From: DASVNK01 sp964478815 | Lineage (GTDB): Bacteria; Verrucomicrobiota; Verrucomicrobiia; Limisphaerales; SXQI01 | Assembly (NCBI GenBank): GCA_964478815.1 | Contig: CAYZKY010000010.1 | Coordinates: 1-64,000, forward strand | Length of the DNA stretch: 64,000 bases | Direction of reading: 5' to 3' | Program-made: the position numbers and the translations under genes | Notes under the pieces: model-generated | Told to the model about the DNA's origin: nothing | What the model saw: only the letters and a program-made list of their open reading frames with translations | Databases searched by the model: none | In this document: positions 7,719 through 15,964 of the stretch, in pieces | Layout of the letters: each line of letters opens with the position of its first letter | How positions within the stretch are numbered: position 1 is the stretch's first letter

Positions 7719-8753
7719 TCAAGGCTTTTGCGGCAGTTTCAGAACATAACTGGTGCTGCGGCCTCCCGCTTCTTCCTTCGCCAGAATCCTGCGCTCCACC
7801 AGATCGCCAATATCCCGGAGCGCGGTATCCTGGGAGCATTTGGCGAGCTTGGCCCATTTCGAGGAGGTCAGCTTGCCTTCAAAACCATCCATCAGCCGGT
7901 TGATCACCTTGCGCTGGCGTTCGTTGAACGACTCCCCGGCATGCTGCTTCCAGAAGCGGTCTTTGATGAGCACGGCCTCCAGCGTCTCTTCTGACGCGCC
8001 AATCGCGCACTTGAGACAATTCAGATACCACTCGATCCACGCCGTGATATCGAGCGTGCCCTTCTGCGCGCGCTCCAGCACGTCGTAGTAATCATTCCTC
8101 TCTTTCTGGATTTGCGCCGACATGCTGTAAAAGCGCTGCGCGGTGCTCTCCGAGCGGGCCAGCATCATATCGGCAATCGCCCGCGCCATGCGGCCGTTGC
8201 CGTCTTCAAACGGATGAATCGTGACGAACCGGAAATGCGCCAGCGCCGATTTCATGACGAGATCATGCTCCGGCCCGGAATTGCACCATTTTAAGAAACG
8301 GGACATCTCTGCCTTCAGCCGGTCGTGCGCAGGGGCTTCAAAGTGAACCTTCTCGCGCCCGATCGGCCCTGAAACCACCTGCATGGCCCCGCTTTCCTTC
8401 GAGCGCCACGCGCCAACCGTCATCCGGTGCATCCCGCTCCTTCCCGTCGGAAACAACGCCGCATGCCAGCCGAACAGGCGCTCCCCTGTTAACGGCTCAT
8501 CGAACCGGCGCGTTGCATCCAGCATGATGTCGACGATGCCCTCGACATTGCGGTCCATGGGGCGCAAAGCGCCGATATCCAGCCCCATGCGCCTGGCAAT
8601 CGAGGAGCGGACCGTCTCGGCATCCAGCGTCTCGCCCTCGATCTCGCTTGTTTTGACCACGTCGGTGGTGAGGGTTTGCAGCGTGGCCTCCTCGCGCAGG
8701 TGGAACCCTAAGGCTTCCATGCGGCCCAGCAGACGTCCCTGCAAGTGCCGCAC
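7719..8753 (-). CDS. Fic family protein (DUF4172-Fic), N-terminus interrupted by frameshift
   Basis: 344 residues from GTG 8753. The Fic core motif HPFEDGNGRMARA (HPFxxGNGRxxR) is intact, so AMP or another nucleotide moiety could be transferred to target hydroxyls. An N-terminal inhibitory motif TSEIEG (S/TxxxEG) identifies an autoinhibited, class II-like Fic. A winged-helix-like C-terminus (LTSSKWAKLAKCSQDTALRDI) follows. The usual N-terminus appears to be encoded upstream: ATG 8827 gives MYIHERKD, then two bases at 8802-8803 break the frame before PEFRWEEGRLADLLAG resumes in frame with the GTG. One missing G (GACTGCCG in place of GACTGGCCG) would explain this. Either the gene is mutated, initiation occurs at GTG 8753 with about 25 residues lost, or it is a sequencing error. 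No antitoxin-like neighbour was seen. Confidence 0.85.
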   Translation of the reverse strand: MRHLQGRLLGRMEALGFHLREEATLQTLTTDVVKTSEIEGETLDAETVRSSIARRMGLDIGALRPMDRNVEGIVDIMLDATRRFDEPLTGERLFGWHAALFPTGRSGMHRMTVGAWRSKESGAMQVVSGPIGREKVHFEAPAHDRLKAEMSRFLKWCNSGPEHDLVMKSALAHFRFVTIHPFEDGNGRMARAIADMMLARSESTAQRFYSMSAQIQKERNDYYDVLERAQKGTLDITAWIEWYLNCLKCAIGASEETLEAVLIKDRFWKQHAGESFNERQRKVINRLMDGFEGKLTSSKWAKLAKCSQDTALRDIGDLVERRILAKEEAGGRSTSYVLKLPQKP

Positions 8754-9047
8754 ACCGGCCAGCAGATCCGCCAGCCGCCCCTCCTCCCACCGGAATTCCG
8801 GCAGTCCTTTCGCTCATGGATATACATCTGCATTCTCCGCGTATCTTGCGGAGATTATGGCTCCGATTCGCCGCATGGAACAAGCGGAATCGCCGCATCC
8901 ATTGCGGCGATTAGAGCGGTTTAAATCATCGTGGAGCCGTTCGGCGCGAGGATTTTTGGCTTGCTGGCGAGCGGGGAAACTCTGCGAAATCCTTTGAAAG
9001 CGAGCCTTCTGGAATGGTTCTGACGCCATCCGTCACGAACGGAAGGA

Positions 9048-9123
9048 TGGTGGAGCCTAGGGGATTCGAACCCCTGACCTTCTCATTGCGAACGAGACGC
9101 TCTACCAACTGAGCTAAGACCCC
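9048..9123 (-). tRNA. tRNA-Ala (anticodon CGC)
   Basis: The minus strand folds as a tRNA. The acceptor arms are GGGGTCT and AGGCTCC, the D-arm is GCTCAGTTGGTAGAGC, the anticodon stem TCTCG/TGAGA encloses the loop TTCGCAA (anticodon CGC), and the T-arm is AGGGGTTCGAATCCCCT. Discriminator A and an encoded CCA (9048-9050) follow. Confidence 0.95.
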
Positions 9124-9301
9124 ACTCCAACGAACGGGGCTACTATGCCTCAATCGCCGGTCACGGCAAGCGGATTGCGCGTTGCGATTCGGAAGTTCCG
9201 TTTGGGCGAGGCGGCTTGAGCAAGGGAAGGCGTTTGCGCGCACAGTTCCCGATTAGGATTGTGCAACACTCAGGGGGTGGGCATCTTCGCCGTGATCGTC
9301 T

Positions 9302-10474
9302 ATGAGCATGAGCAAGGTGTTTCGCGGAAATCGATGGGTCGCCGGCCTGGCGGCCTTGGTCGTTGGGGCGATGGAAATCAGCGCGGCCGGCTTGGCGGAC
9401 CCAATCCACGCCGTGCGTGCGGTCGGGCCGGAGGGCCAGGGAAATGCCGAAGCCTCCCGTGCCTGGAAGGAACTGGCCGCGGCCAAGGCCGAGGCGCTGC
9501 CGGAACTGCTCGCCGGCATGAACGGCGCGAACGCCCTCGTGCAGAACTGGCTCGCGGCCGCAGTTGAAACCGTGGCCAGCCGCCAGCTCGCAACCGGTGG
9601 CACCCTGCCGGTGGCCGAGCTGGGGCAATTCCTTTTCGAAACCCGCCATGATGCCCGTCCTCGCCGCCTTGCCTACGATCTGATCGCCCAGGTCGATCCG
9701 GGCAGCGCGGCCCGCATGCTGCCGGGTTTTATCAATGACCCGGCCAACGATCTCCGGCGCGACGCCGTCGAGACGTTTATCGCCGATGGCAAGAAAGCCC
9801 TCGCCTCCGGCCAAAAGCCCGGCGCGACCCTGCTCTTTCAGCAGGCGCTCGGCGCCTCCCGCGATGCCGCCCAGATCGACCGCCTCGCCGGCAGCCTGCG
9901 CGAGCTGGGGCAGAAGGTCGACCTCATCCGGCAATTCGGCTTCCTCGTCGATTGGCGGGTCATCGGCCCATTCGATAACACCGGGCGCGCCGGGTTCGAA
10001 GTGGTCTATCCGCCCGAGCAGGCGCTGGATTTCAAAGCCTCTTATGAAGGCAAGGGCGTTCAAGCCTCTTGGAAATCGCTCACTTCGACCAACGACCACG
10101 GCGTAGTCGATCTGAACATCCCGTTCGGCAAACTCAAGGAAGTCACCGGCTACGCCGCCACCTCCTTCTATTCCGACATCGCCCGGCCCGCCGAACTGCG
10201 CCTGGGCTGCAAAAATGGGTGGAAGATCTGGTTCAACGGCCAGTTCATGTTCGGCCGCGACGAGTACCATCGCGGCGCGGAGATCGACCAGTACCGGCTG
10301 CCGATCCAGTTGCAGCCGGGCGAAAACACCATCCTCGTCAAGCTCTGCCAGAACGAGCAGAAGGAGGAGTGGACGGTCGAGTGGGAGTTCCAGCTTCGGG
10401 TCACCGATCCTCTCGGCACGCCCATCTATTCCGGCCCCAAGCCGGATACCAGCCGCACCGCCGCCAACTTTTAG
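9302..10474 (+). CDS. Secreted HEAT-like protein with C-terminal sugar-binding-like domain (hypothetical)
   Basis: 390 residues from ATG 9302 (a second ATG at 9308 is also possible). An N-terminal signal segment (WVAGLAALVVGAMEISAAGLA) is followed by an alpha-helical, Ala/Leu-rich region (about 35-215) with HEAT-like repeats such as RRLAYDLIAQVDPGSAARML. From about residue 220 a beta-rich domain begins with VDWRVIGPFDNTGRAGF and ends with GENTILVKLCQNEQ, resembling the PA14/galactose-binding-like modules common in secreted planctomycete and verrucomicrobial proteins. It lies 38 bp upstream of a propeller gene on the same strand, so the two are probably co-transcribed and act together outside the cytoplasm. 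No catalytic motif was recognised. Confidence 0.7.
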   Translation: MSMSKVFRGNRWVAGLAALVVGAMEISAAGLADPIHAVRAVGPEGQGNAEASRAWKELAAAKAEALPELLAGMNGANALVQNWLAAAVETVASRQLATGGTLPVAELGQFLFETRHDARPRRLAYDLIAQVDPGSAARMLPGFINDPANDLRRDAVETFIADGKKALASGQKPGATLLFQQALGASRDAAQIDRLAGSLRELGQKVDLIRQFGFLVDWRVIGPFDNTGRAGFEVVYPPEQALDFKASYEGKGVQASWKSLTSTNDHGVVDLNIPFGKLKEVTGYAATSFYSDIARPAELRLGCKNGWKIWFNGQFMFGRDEYHRGAEIDQYRLPIQLQPGENTILVKLCQNEQKEEWTVEWEFQLRVTDPLGTPIYSGPKPDTSRTAANF

Positions 10475-10512
10475 AATCTTTAAAACCACCGCCCCGATTT
10501 TCGGCTGAACTT

Positions 10513-11718
10513 ATGAAGCTCCTTCTCCCATCCCTCGCTTTCATCCTGGCCACGGTGGCCGAGCCCACCGCCGGCGATTGGCTCCAATTCCGCGGCCCGC
10601 ACGGCAACGGCATCGCGAGCGACTTGAATCTGCCCGTCCAACTCGAGGCCGGGAAAAACATCGCCTGGCAGATCGATCTGCCCGGGCAGGGCCTCTCGAG
10701 TCCGATCATCGTCGGCGACCGTGTGTTCATTACCTGTTCGAGCGGGCCCAAGGAGGAAAAGCTGCACATTTTGTGTTTCAAAGCTTCCGATGGCTCGAAG
10801 CTCTGGTCCCGGGAATTCCGCGCCACGGGCCGCACGATGTGCCACGAGAAAACCGCCGTCGCGACCCCCACCCCGGCGAGCGACGGCGAACGCCTCTTCG
10901 CCATTTTCTCCTCGAACGATCTGGTTTGCCTGGACCTCGACGGCAACCTGCTCTGGTTGCGCGGGTTGGGCCGCGACTATCCCAACGCCAGCAACAGCCT
11001 CGGCATGTCCTCCTCGCTGGTGACGGCGGATGGCGTCGTGGTCGCGATGGTCGAGAACGATTCCGAATCGTTCACGGCCGGAATCGATGCCGCCACCGGC
11101 GTCAATCGCTGGAAGATCAATCGGCCCAAGGCGGCGAATTGGTCCTCGCCGGTGCTGCTGCCCGGGCCGTCGGGCAAGTCCCTGGTCGCGCTTCAATCCT
11201 CGAAGGGCCTGCTTGCCGTCGAAGCCGCCACCGGCCAGCGCGTCTGGGAATATACGGACGGCGCTTCGACCGTCGCCTCTCCCACGCTCAGCGGTGGGCT
11301 GCTCTTCGTGCCCTCCTTCGGCCTCACCGTCCTGGAACCTCCCACCCAGGGAACGACGCCCAAGCAACTTTGGCGCTCTCCCCAGCTTCGCCCCGGCACG
11401 CCCAGCCCGGTCGTCCTCGGCGATAAAGTCTTTGCGTTGAACGACGGCGGGGTGCTGACCTGCGGTGACGCGCTCGAAGGGAAACGCTTGTGGCAGCTCC
11501 GCCTGCAAGGGCCGTTCAGCGCCACCCCCGTCGGAGCAGGAACGCACTTGTACTGTGTGAACGAAAAGGGACTCCTCCAGGTGGTCGATATCACCAAGCC
11601 CGAAGGCGAGGTCGTGAGCAGCCTCAACCTCGGCGAACAGATTCTGGCCACGCCTTCGATCGCTTCCGGCGCGATTTATCTCCGCAGCGACACGAAGCTC
11701 TGGAAGCTTCGCGGCTGA
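10513..11718 (+). CDS. Secreted PQQ-type beta-propeller protein
   Basis: 401 residues from ATG 10513. A signal peptide (LLLPSLAFILATVAEPTAG) precedes the WLQFRGPHGNGI opening typical of this secreted family. Repeated blade motifs follow, for example DGSKLWSREF, DGNLLWLRGLG, ATGVNRWKIN, ATGQRVWEYT and EGKRLWQLRL, each with the A/G-W core of PQQ-like (quinoprotein, WD40-fold) blades, giving about seven blades. No cytochrome or dehydrogenase catalytic segment is visible, so enzymatic activity is not implied. These proteins are commonly thought to be scaffolds or carbohydrate-handling accessories. A second, diverged family member is encoded at 54671-55939. Confidence 0.85.
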   Translation: MKLLLPSLAFILATVAEPTAGDWLQFRGPHGNGIASDLNLPVQLEAGKNIAWQIDLPGQGLSSPIIVGDRVFITCSSGPKEEKLHILCFKASDGSKLWSREFRATGRTMCHEKTAVATPTPASDGERLFAIFSSNDLVCLDLDGNLLWLRGLGRDYPNASNSLGMSSSLVTADGVVVAMVENDSESFTAGIDAATGVNRWKINRPKAANWSSPVLLPGPSGKSLVALQSSKGLLAVEAATGQRVWEYTDGASTVASPTLSGGLLFVPSFGLTVLEPPTQGTTPKQLWRSPQLRPGTPSPVVLGDKVFALNDGGVLTCGDALEGKRLWQLRLQGPFSATPVGAGTHLYCVNEKGLLQVVDITKPEGEVVSSLNLGEQILATPSIASGAIYLRSDTKLWKLRG

Positions 11719-11733
11719 ACCATCCGCGCATCG

Positions 11734-11755
11734 GCCCGGCACTTCGGGCTCTTTC
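11734..11755 (+). terminator. Weak hairpin that may terminate the propeller gene
   Basis: GCCCG at 11734-11738 pairs with CGGGC at 11745-11749, with a 6-nt loop, followed by TCTTT. The stem is short and the T-tract poor. It lies 16 bp after the stop, between convergent genes. Confidence 0.25.
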
Positions 11756-11825
11756 CCGCGGCAAACCATCCGAACCTCACGGATCCGCCCTCTTTTGGGC
11801 AGGACTGTTACCCCACCTGTTGGCC

Positions 11826-13667
11826 TCACGGCCGGCCCGTGCGGGCTTGGCGGAGCGCCTTCAGGTTGGCTTGCGCGACGGGATCTTCAGGATTGATCTC
11901 CAGGGTTTTCTCGAAATGGGCCTCGGCTTCGGCATAGCGGCGCTGCTGCATGCCGATCAGGCCGAGACTGCCATGCGCTTCGAAGTCCCGGGGATTGGCG
12001 CGCAGCACCGCCTCGAACTGCGCTTGCGCCTGCGGCCACTGTTTCTGGCGGAGATAAATCGCGCCAAGCTGGCTGCGGGGCAAGGGGTTGGCCGGATCGA
12101 GTTCCACGGCGGTGCGCAGATGCTGGACGGCTTCATCGGCCTGACCGAGCGCGAACAGGGCGCTCCCCAGCTTCGCATGGGCGATGGCGTCTTGTGGATT
12201 GGACTGAAGCCGCCAGCGGTTCGCCTCGATGCTGTCCCGAGTGATCTTGACGAAGAAATCTTTGGAGAGGAGCGCCAAGTCTTGCCGATGGCGTGGCAGA
12301 ACCTGCAGCCACAATTCGCCCATCTCATCGGTCGTCTGCAAGCCGTAGCGAACACGTTGGGGCGGCTGGCTGGGGTTGCGCAGGTTTTCCGCCGAATTGT
12401 CATAACTGAACCGCATGAAGACCGTCGTTCCCTTGGGCAGGAACATGGGTTTCCGATAGCGATAGTCTCCCTGCCAGTTGAAGTCCCACTGCTTGATGAG
12501 GAGCAGCTCCTGGCGGGTGCCATTGGGAAGCATCGCCCAGCCCTCGAGTTGTTTCCCGAGATAGTGGGCATGGGGATTGATGCCCAGGAGTTCCACATCC
12601 ACCGGCAAGACGTAGGAGTCTTCGATCCGGTAATCGATCTGGCCCGGTGAAATGTCGATCGTGTATCGGGCCAGCTTCAGCAGGAAAGGTGTGTTCGTCG
12701 GAGCGCGGTCGGTAAAATAGAACCCGACGGAAGGCAGCACGGACTCGGGTTTGCCGGAAGGATGAAGATGAAGCTGGAGCACAAGATCGGAGCGCTTCTC
12801 GAGCACCCACCCGAGGCCTTCGGGCGATTGCAGGGCCGGCTTGCCCGGCTGCCAGCCGAGGAGCTGCCCCATCGGCATATGCACGCTCGGCGGAAGTTCC
12901 ATCCCCTCAAAACCGGGCGGCTGTGAATCGCCGGTCAGGAAGCGGGACTGGCGCGACGCATCGATCTCGATAAACGCGTGATGCACCACCTTGTTCCGGC
13001 CGGGACGAAATTCGACCGCCCGCACCACGCGGTTCTCCGGGATTGGGATCGGCACCACGAAATTGCGATAGATGTCTTTCCCATCGGCCGGCAGCGTGTA
13101 GGGGGAGGGGAGGCTGAGGACCAGATCGGGCGGGCCCAACTGCCAATCCTCGGGCCATTTCGGAAGCGGCGGCAAGTCTTCGGGCCGGCCCTCGATCGCT
13201 CCCTCGGCCAGCCATTGCTGGATCGTTCCCCGCTGTTCCGCCGTGAGCGACCGGTCCTCGGCGAATTCTCCATAGCCGGGCTCCGGCAGCCAGGGTGGCA
13301 TCACGCGTGACTCCAGCACGTCGCGGATAACCTTGGCCCGGCTTTTCACCTCCGCGTAAGTCAGCAGGGAAAACGGTCCAGACTGGCCGGGGCGATGGCA
13401 AATCGAACATTTCTCGAAAATGATCGGTGCGACATCTTTGGTAAAATTGAGGGGAGCGGCCTCGCGGGGCAGCGGGTTTGCCACGGAATTCGGCGGGGTA
13501 ACTTGGGGCTGGTTTTTGCGGGTGAAGACAACAGCGGTCATCACTCCGAGCGCCACGATGAAAACGAGGGCAACCCCCGCTCGAAGCCTCCACGGACGGT
13601 GCGGCGGCGCAGCCGAGGCGCTTGCACCTTCCGGGCCGGCCCGTTGCGGTCTCGTTCTCTTTTTCAT
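11826..13667 (-). CDS. c-type heme / copper type II monooxygenase-like protein with TPR repeats
   Basis: 613 residues. A short basic cytoplasmic N-terminus is followed by a membrane helix (about 30-48, AGVALVFIVALGVMTAVVF). A c-type heme motif CSICH lies at 87-91 in the context FEKCSICHRPGQSGPF. A domain resembling ascorbate-dependent type II copper monooxygenases (PHM/DBH fold) covers about 200-460, with potential copper ligands in VVHHAFIEID, LQLHLHPSGK and INPHAHYLGK. Three TPR units follow (about 500-610, AHAKLGSALFALGQADEAV, PRSQLGAIYLRQKQWPQAQ, AHGSLGLIGMQQRRYAEAE). Such fusions occur in Acidobacteria, Planctomycetes and Verrucomicrobia. The substrate is unknown. The active domain should face the periplasm. 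A related but differently built protein lies at 49267-51330. Confidence 0.8.
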   Translation of the reverse strand: MKKRTRPQRAGPEGASASAAPPHRPWRLRAGVALVFIVALGVMTAVVFTRKNQPQVTPPNSVANPLPREAAPLNFTKDVAPIIFEKCSICHRPGQSGPFSLLTYAEVKSRAKVIRDVLESRVMPPWLPEPGYGEFAEDRSLTAEQRGTIQQWLAEGAIEGRPEDLPPLPKWPEDWQLGPPDLVLSLPSPYTLPADGKDIYRNFVVPIPIPENRVVRAVEFRPGRNKVVHHAFIEIDASRQSRFLTGDSQPPGFEGMELPPSVHMPMGQLLGWQPGKPALQSPEGLGWVLEKRSDLVLQLHLHPSGKPESVLPSVGFYFTDRAPTNTPFLLKLARYTIDISPGQIDYRIEDSYVLPVDVELLGINPHAHYLGKQLEGWAMLPNGTRQELLLIKQWDFNWQGDYRYRKPMFLPKGTTVFMRFSYDNSAENLRNPSQPPQRVRYGLQTTDEMGELWLQVLPRHRQDLALLSKDFFVKITRDSIEANRWRLQSNPQDAIAHAKLGSALFALGQADEAVQHLRTAVELDPANPLPRSQLGAIYLRQKQWPQAQAQFEAVLRANPRDFEAHGSLGLIGMQQRRYAEAEAHFEKTLEINPEDPVAQANLKALRQARTGRP

Positions 13668-13866
13668 CTGACCCGGCGAATATAGCAGCCCTCGGTCCGT
13701 CTGCCGCTGGAAGATGGCCGGGGCTGAACTTGCGCCACTCGGCGCCTGAACAGCAAATGGGAGCAGGGCCTCGGCAACCGTCAGCCATCAAGTCGTCTCG
13801 ATCATCCTTGGGTCTTCTTCCTGGAATTGGTTGTGCCTTGGAGCGTTTGCCCTCGGGCTTTTTCGG

Positions 13867-13908
13867 CTTTCGCAGGCTGGAGCCTCACGCTACTATCCAG
13901 CCTGAAAG
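13867..13908. promoter_or_regulatory. Strong inverted repeat upstream of the ABC exporter gene
   Basis: CAGGCTGGA (13873-13881) and TCCAGCCTG (13896-13904) are perfect inverse complements around a 14-nt loop. Outside them CTTT and AAAG add four pairs after a two-base bulge. It ends 50 bp before ATG 13959 and has no T-tract. It could be an operator or a 5'-UTR hairpin. The gap from 13668 holds nothing else recognised. Confidence 0.45.
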
Positions 13909-13958
13909 AGCAGGCCGGATAACGTGCGATACGATCCCGAGACGGACAAAGGGAGGAC

Positions 13959-15872
13959 ATGGGGCGGGACTTGAAATTCGTTTTCGAGTTCGGCTGGCCC
14001 TACATCCGCCGGTACCGTACTCGGTTCTTCCTTGGAGTGTTTCTCGGAATGCTGTTTGGGGCTTCCCAGGCGATCTTTCCCTGGGCCGTCAAAACCTTCG
14101 CGGAGCGGGTCGTGCCCGGCCTGGCCGCGCCTGCTCCCTCGTCAACCGCTTTGGCCACACCGGGTCTCGGGGCTTGGAAAGCTCAACTCCAGTCCTGGCA
14201 GGCACGCGTAAACCAGACGCTGGACGTCTGGCTGCCCGCCGCGAACCAACCCCTCACCCCGCGCCGCATCGCCGGGTGCCTGCTCTTCATTCCCCTCTTG
14301 GTCTTTCTGCGGGGCGCCTTGGGTTACACCGGCGGATACTGCCTGCGCTGGGCGAGCGAACGGATCATGAACGACATGCGCTTCGATGTCCTGGCCAAGC
14401 TGCAGAGCCTGTCGCTCGATTTCTTCCACCGATCCAAGACGGGTGATTTGATGATGCGGATGACCGCGGACACGCTGACGATTTATCAGGCGCTGATCTC
14501 GGCCTTCGCCAACCTGGTCCGCGAACCGATCGCGGTGGTGGGCATCCTGATCGCCCTATGGCTCATCGATTGGCAGCTCACGCTTTTTTCGATGGCCTTT
14601 TTTCCGCTCTGCGTGGTTCCGATCATTATCCTGGGGAAGAAGACCCGCAAAGCCGGGAAGGGCTCGATCATCGCCGAGACCTCCCAATCGAGCCTGCTGG
14701 TCGAGGCGTTATCGAACATCCGCGTGGTGAAGGCTTTCGGTCTCGAAGAGCGGCAGCAGGAACGGTTTCGCGACCTGGCCCGCGAACGGATGCGGCACAA
14801 CATGCGGGCCGGGCGGGCGGACGAAATGGTCAACCCGCTCATCGAAGTCGGCGCAGCCTTCGGCATCAGCGCGCTGCTGCTCTTCGTGGTCGCCACGAAC
14901 CGGTCGATTCCCGACCTGCTGGGATTCGCCGCGGGCATCGGTTTGTTTTACGCGCCGGTCAAGCGCATCGCCAAGATTCATCTCGTGTTCCAGCGCGCGT
15001 TCTTCGCGGTCGAACGCATCCGGGGGACATTTGCGGAGCAGCCGACCGTGGCCGAGCGCGCCGAGCCGCTCGCCCTGCCCGAGTTTTCCCGCGCCCTCGA
15101 ATTCGATCAGGTGCAGTTCTCCTACGGCGATGAACCGGTGCTCGACCGGCTGAGTTTCCGGGTGGAGCGCGGCCAGCATTTGGGCATCGCGGGGCCGAGC
15201 GGCTCGGGCAAAAGCACCATCGTGAACCTGATCTTCCGCTTTTACGATCCGGCCAGCGGCGCGGTGCGCCTCGATGGGGTCGATATCCGCGACGTTCCCC
15301 TCGCCCGGCTGCGGGAGCAGATGGCGCTGGTCAGCCAGGAGGTGTTGCTCTTCGATGCGACGGTCGCCGAGAATATCGGCTACGGCCGGCGGGGCGCGAG
15401 CCGCGAAGAGATCGAGCAGTCCGGGCGTCTCGCGGGCGCGGACATCTTCATTCGCCAATTGCCGCAGGGTTACGACACCATGATCGGCGAGCGCGGGGTG
15501 CGGCTGAGCGGAGGGCAGAAGCAGCGGCTGGCCATTGCCCGGGCGCTGGTGCGGCGTGCGCCCATCCTCGTCCTCGATGAAGCGACCGCTGCGCTCGATT
15601 CGGCCAGCGAAGCGGAGGTGCAGGAATCGATCGACCGCCTCGGAGCCGGCCATACCCTCGTGACTGTCGCCCACCGGCTGGGCACGCTCCGGCATTGCGA
15701 CCGGATTCTGGTGGTCGATGCCGGCCGGATCGTCGAACAAGGCACTTTCGCGGGCTTGCTCGCCCAGCGGGGACTTTTTGCCTCGATGGCCGCGCGCCAG
15801 GGCATCACCAGCCCGCTCCAGGACCCAGCTCCCGCCGCCGCCGGACCCGCCCCGGACCCGCAGCGGTGTTGA
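13959..15872 (+). CDS. MsbA-like ABC exporter (fused permease and ATPase)
   Basis: 637 residues from ATG 13959, which follows GGGAGG. The N-terminal half carries six predicted membrane helices of the type I ABC exporter fold (first about 22-40, RFFLGVFLGMLFGASQAIF). An unusual Pro/Ala-rich periplasmic insertion (about 55-95) sits between helices 1 and 2. The nucleotide-binding domain has Walker A GPSGSGKST (about 411-419), Q-loop VSQEVLLFD, signature LSGGQ (about 516-520), Walker B ILVLDEA (about 534-540) and the His-loop VAHRLGTL. As a half-transporter it should act as a homodimer, exporting lipid, lipid-linked sugar or drug. It is 92 bp upstream of the D-erythronate dehydrogenase-like gene. 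A functional link between the two is not evident. Confidence 0.93.
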   Translation: MGRDLKFVFEFGWPYIRRYRTRFFLGVFLGMLFGASQAIFPWAVKTFAERVVPGLAAPAPSSTALATPGLGAWKAQLQSWQARVNQTLDVWLPAANQPLTPRRIAGCLLFIPLLVFLRGALGYTGGYCLRWASERIMNDMRFDVLAKLQSLSLDFFHRSKTGDLMMRMTADTLTIYQALISAFANLVREPIAVVGILIALWLIDWQLTLFSMAFFPLCVVPIIILGKKTRKAGKGSIIAETSQSSLLVEALSNIRVVKAFGLEERQQERFRDLARERMRHNMRAGRADEMVNPLIEVGAAFGISALLLFVVATNRSIPDLLGFAAGIGLFYAPVKRIAKIHLVFQRAFFAVERIRGTFAEQPTVAERAEPLALPEFSRALEFDQVQFSYGDEPVLDRLSFRVERGQHLGIAGPSGSGKSTIVNLIFRFYDPASGAVRLDGVDIRDVPLARLREQMALVSQEVLLFDATVAENIGYGRRGASREEIEQSGRLAGADIFIRQLPQGYDTMIGERGVRLSGGQKQRLAIARALVRRAPILVLDEATAALDSASEAEVQESIDRLGAGHTLVTVAHRLGTLRHCDRILVVDAGRIVEQGTFAGLLAQRGLFASMAARQGITSPLQDPAPAAAGPAPDPQRC

Positions 15873-15964
15873 GCATTCGAGGACAACGAGGGCACTGATT
15901 CCCGCTATTGATCCCGGCTTGCTCTGGCTTGGCCGTTCGCGGAAGACTTGAGAACGACAGATTC

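Noticed and set aside
9161..10489. 442-codon minus-strand frame opposite the HEAT-like gene
   Set aside because: It mirrors the plus-strand gene, is rich in Gly/Arg/Asp as expected of an antisense shadow in GC-rich DNA and overlaps tRNA-proximal sequence.
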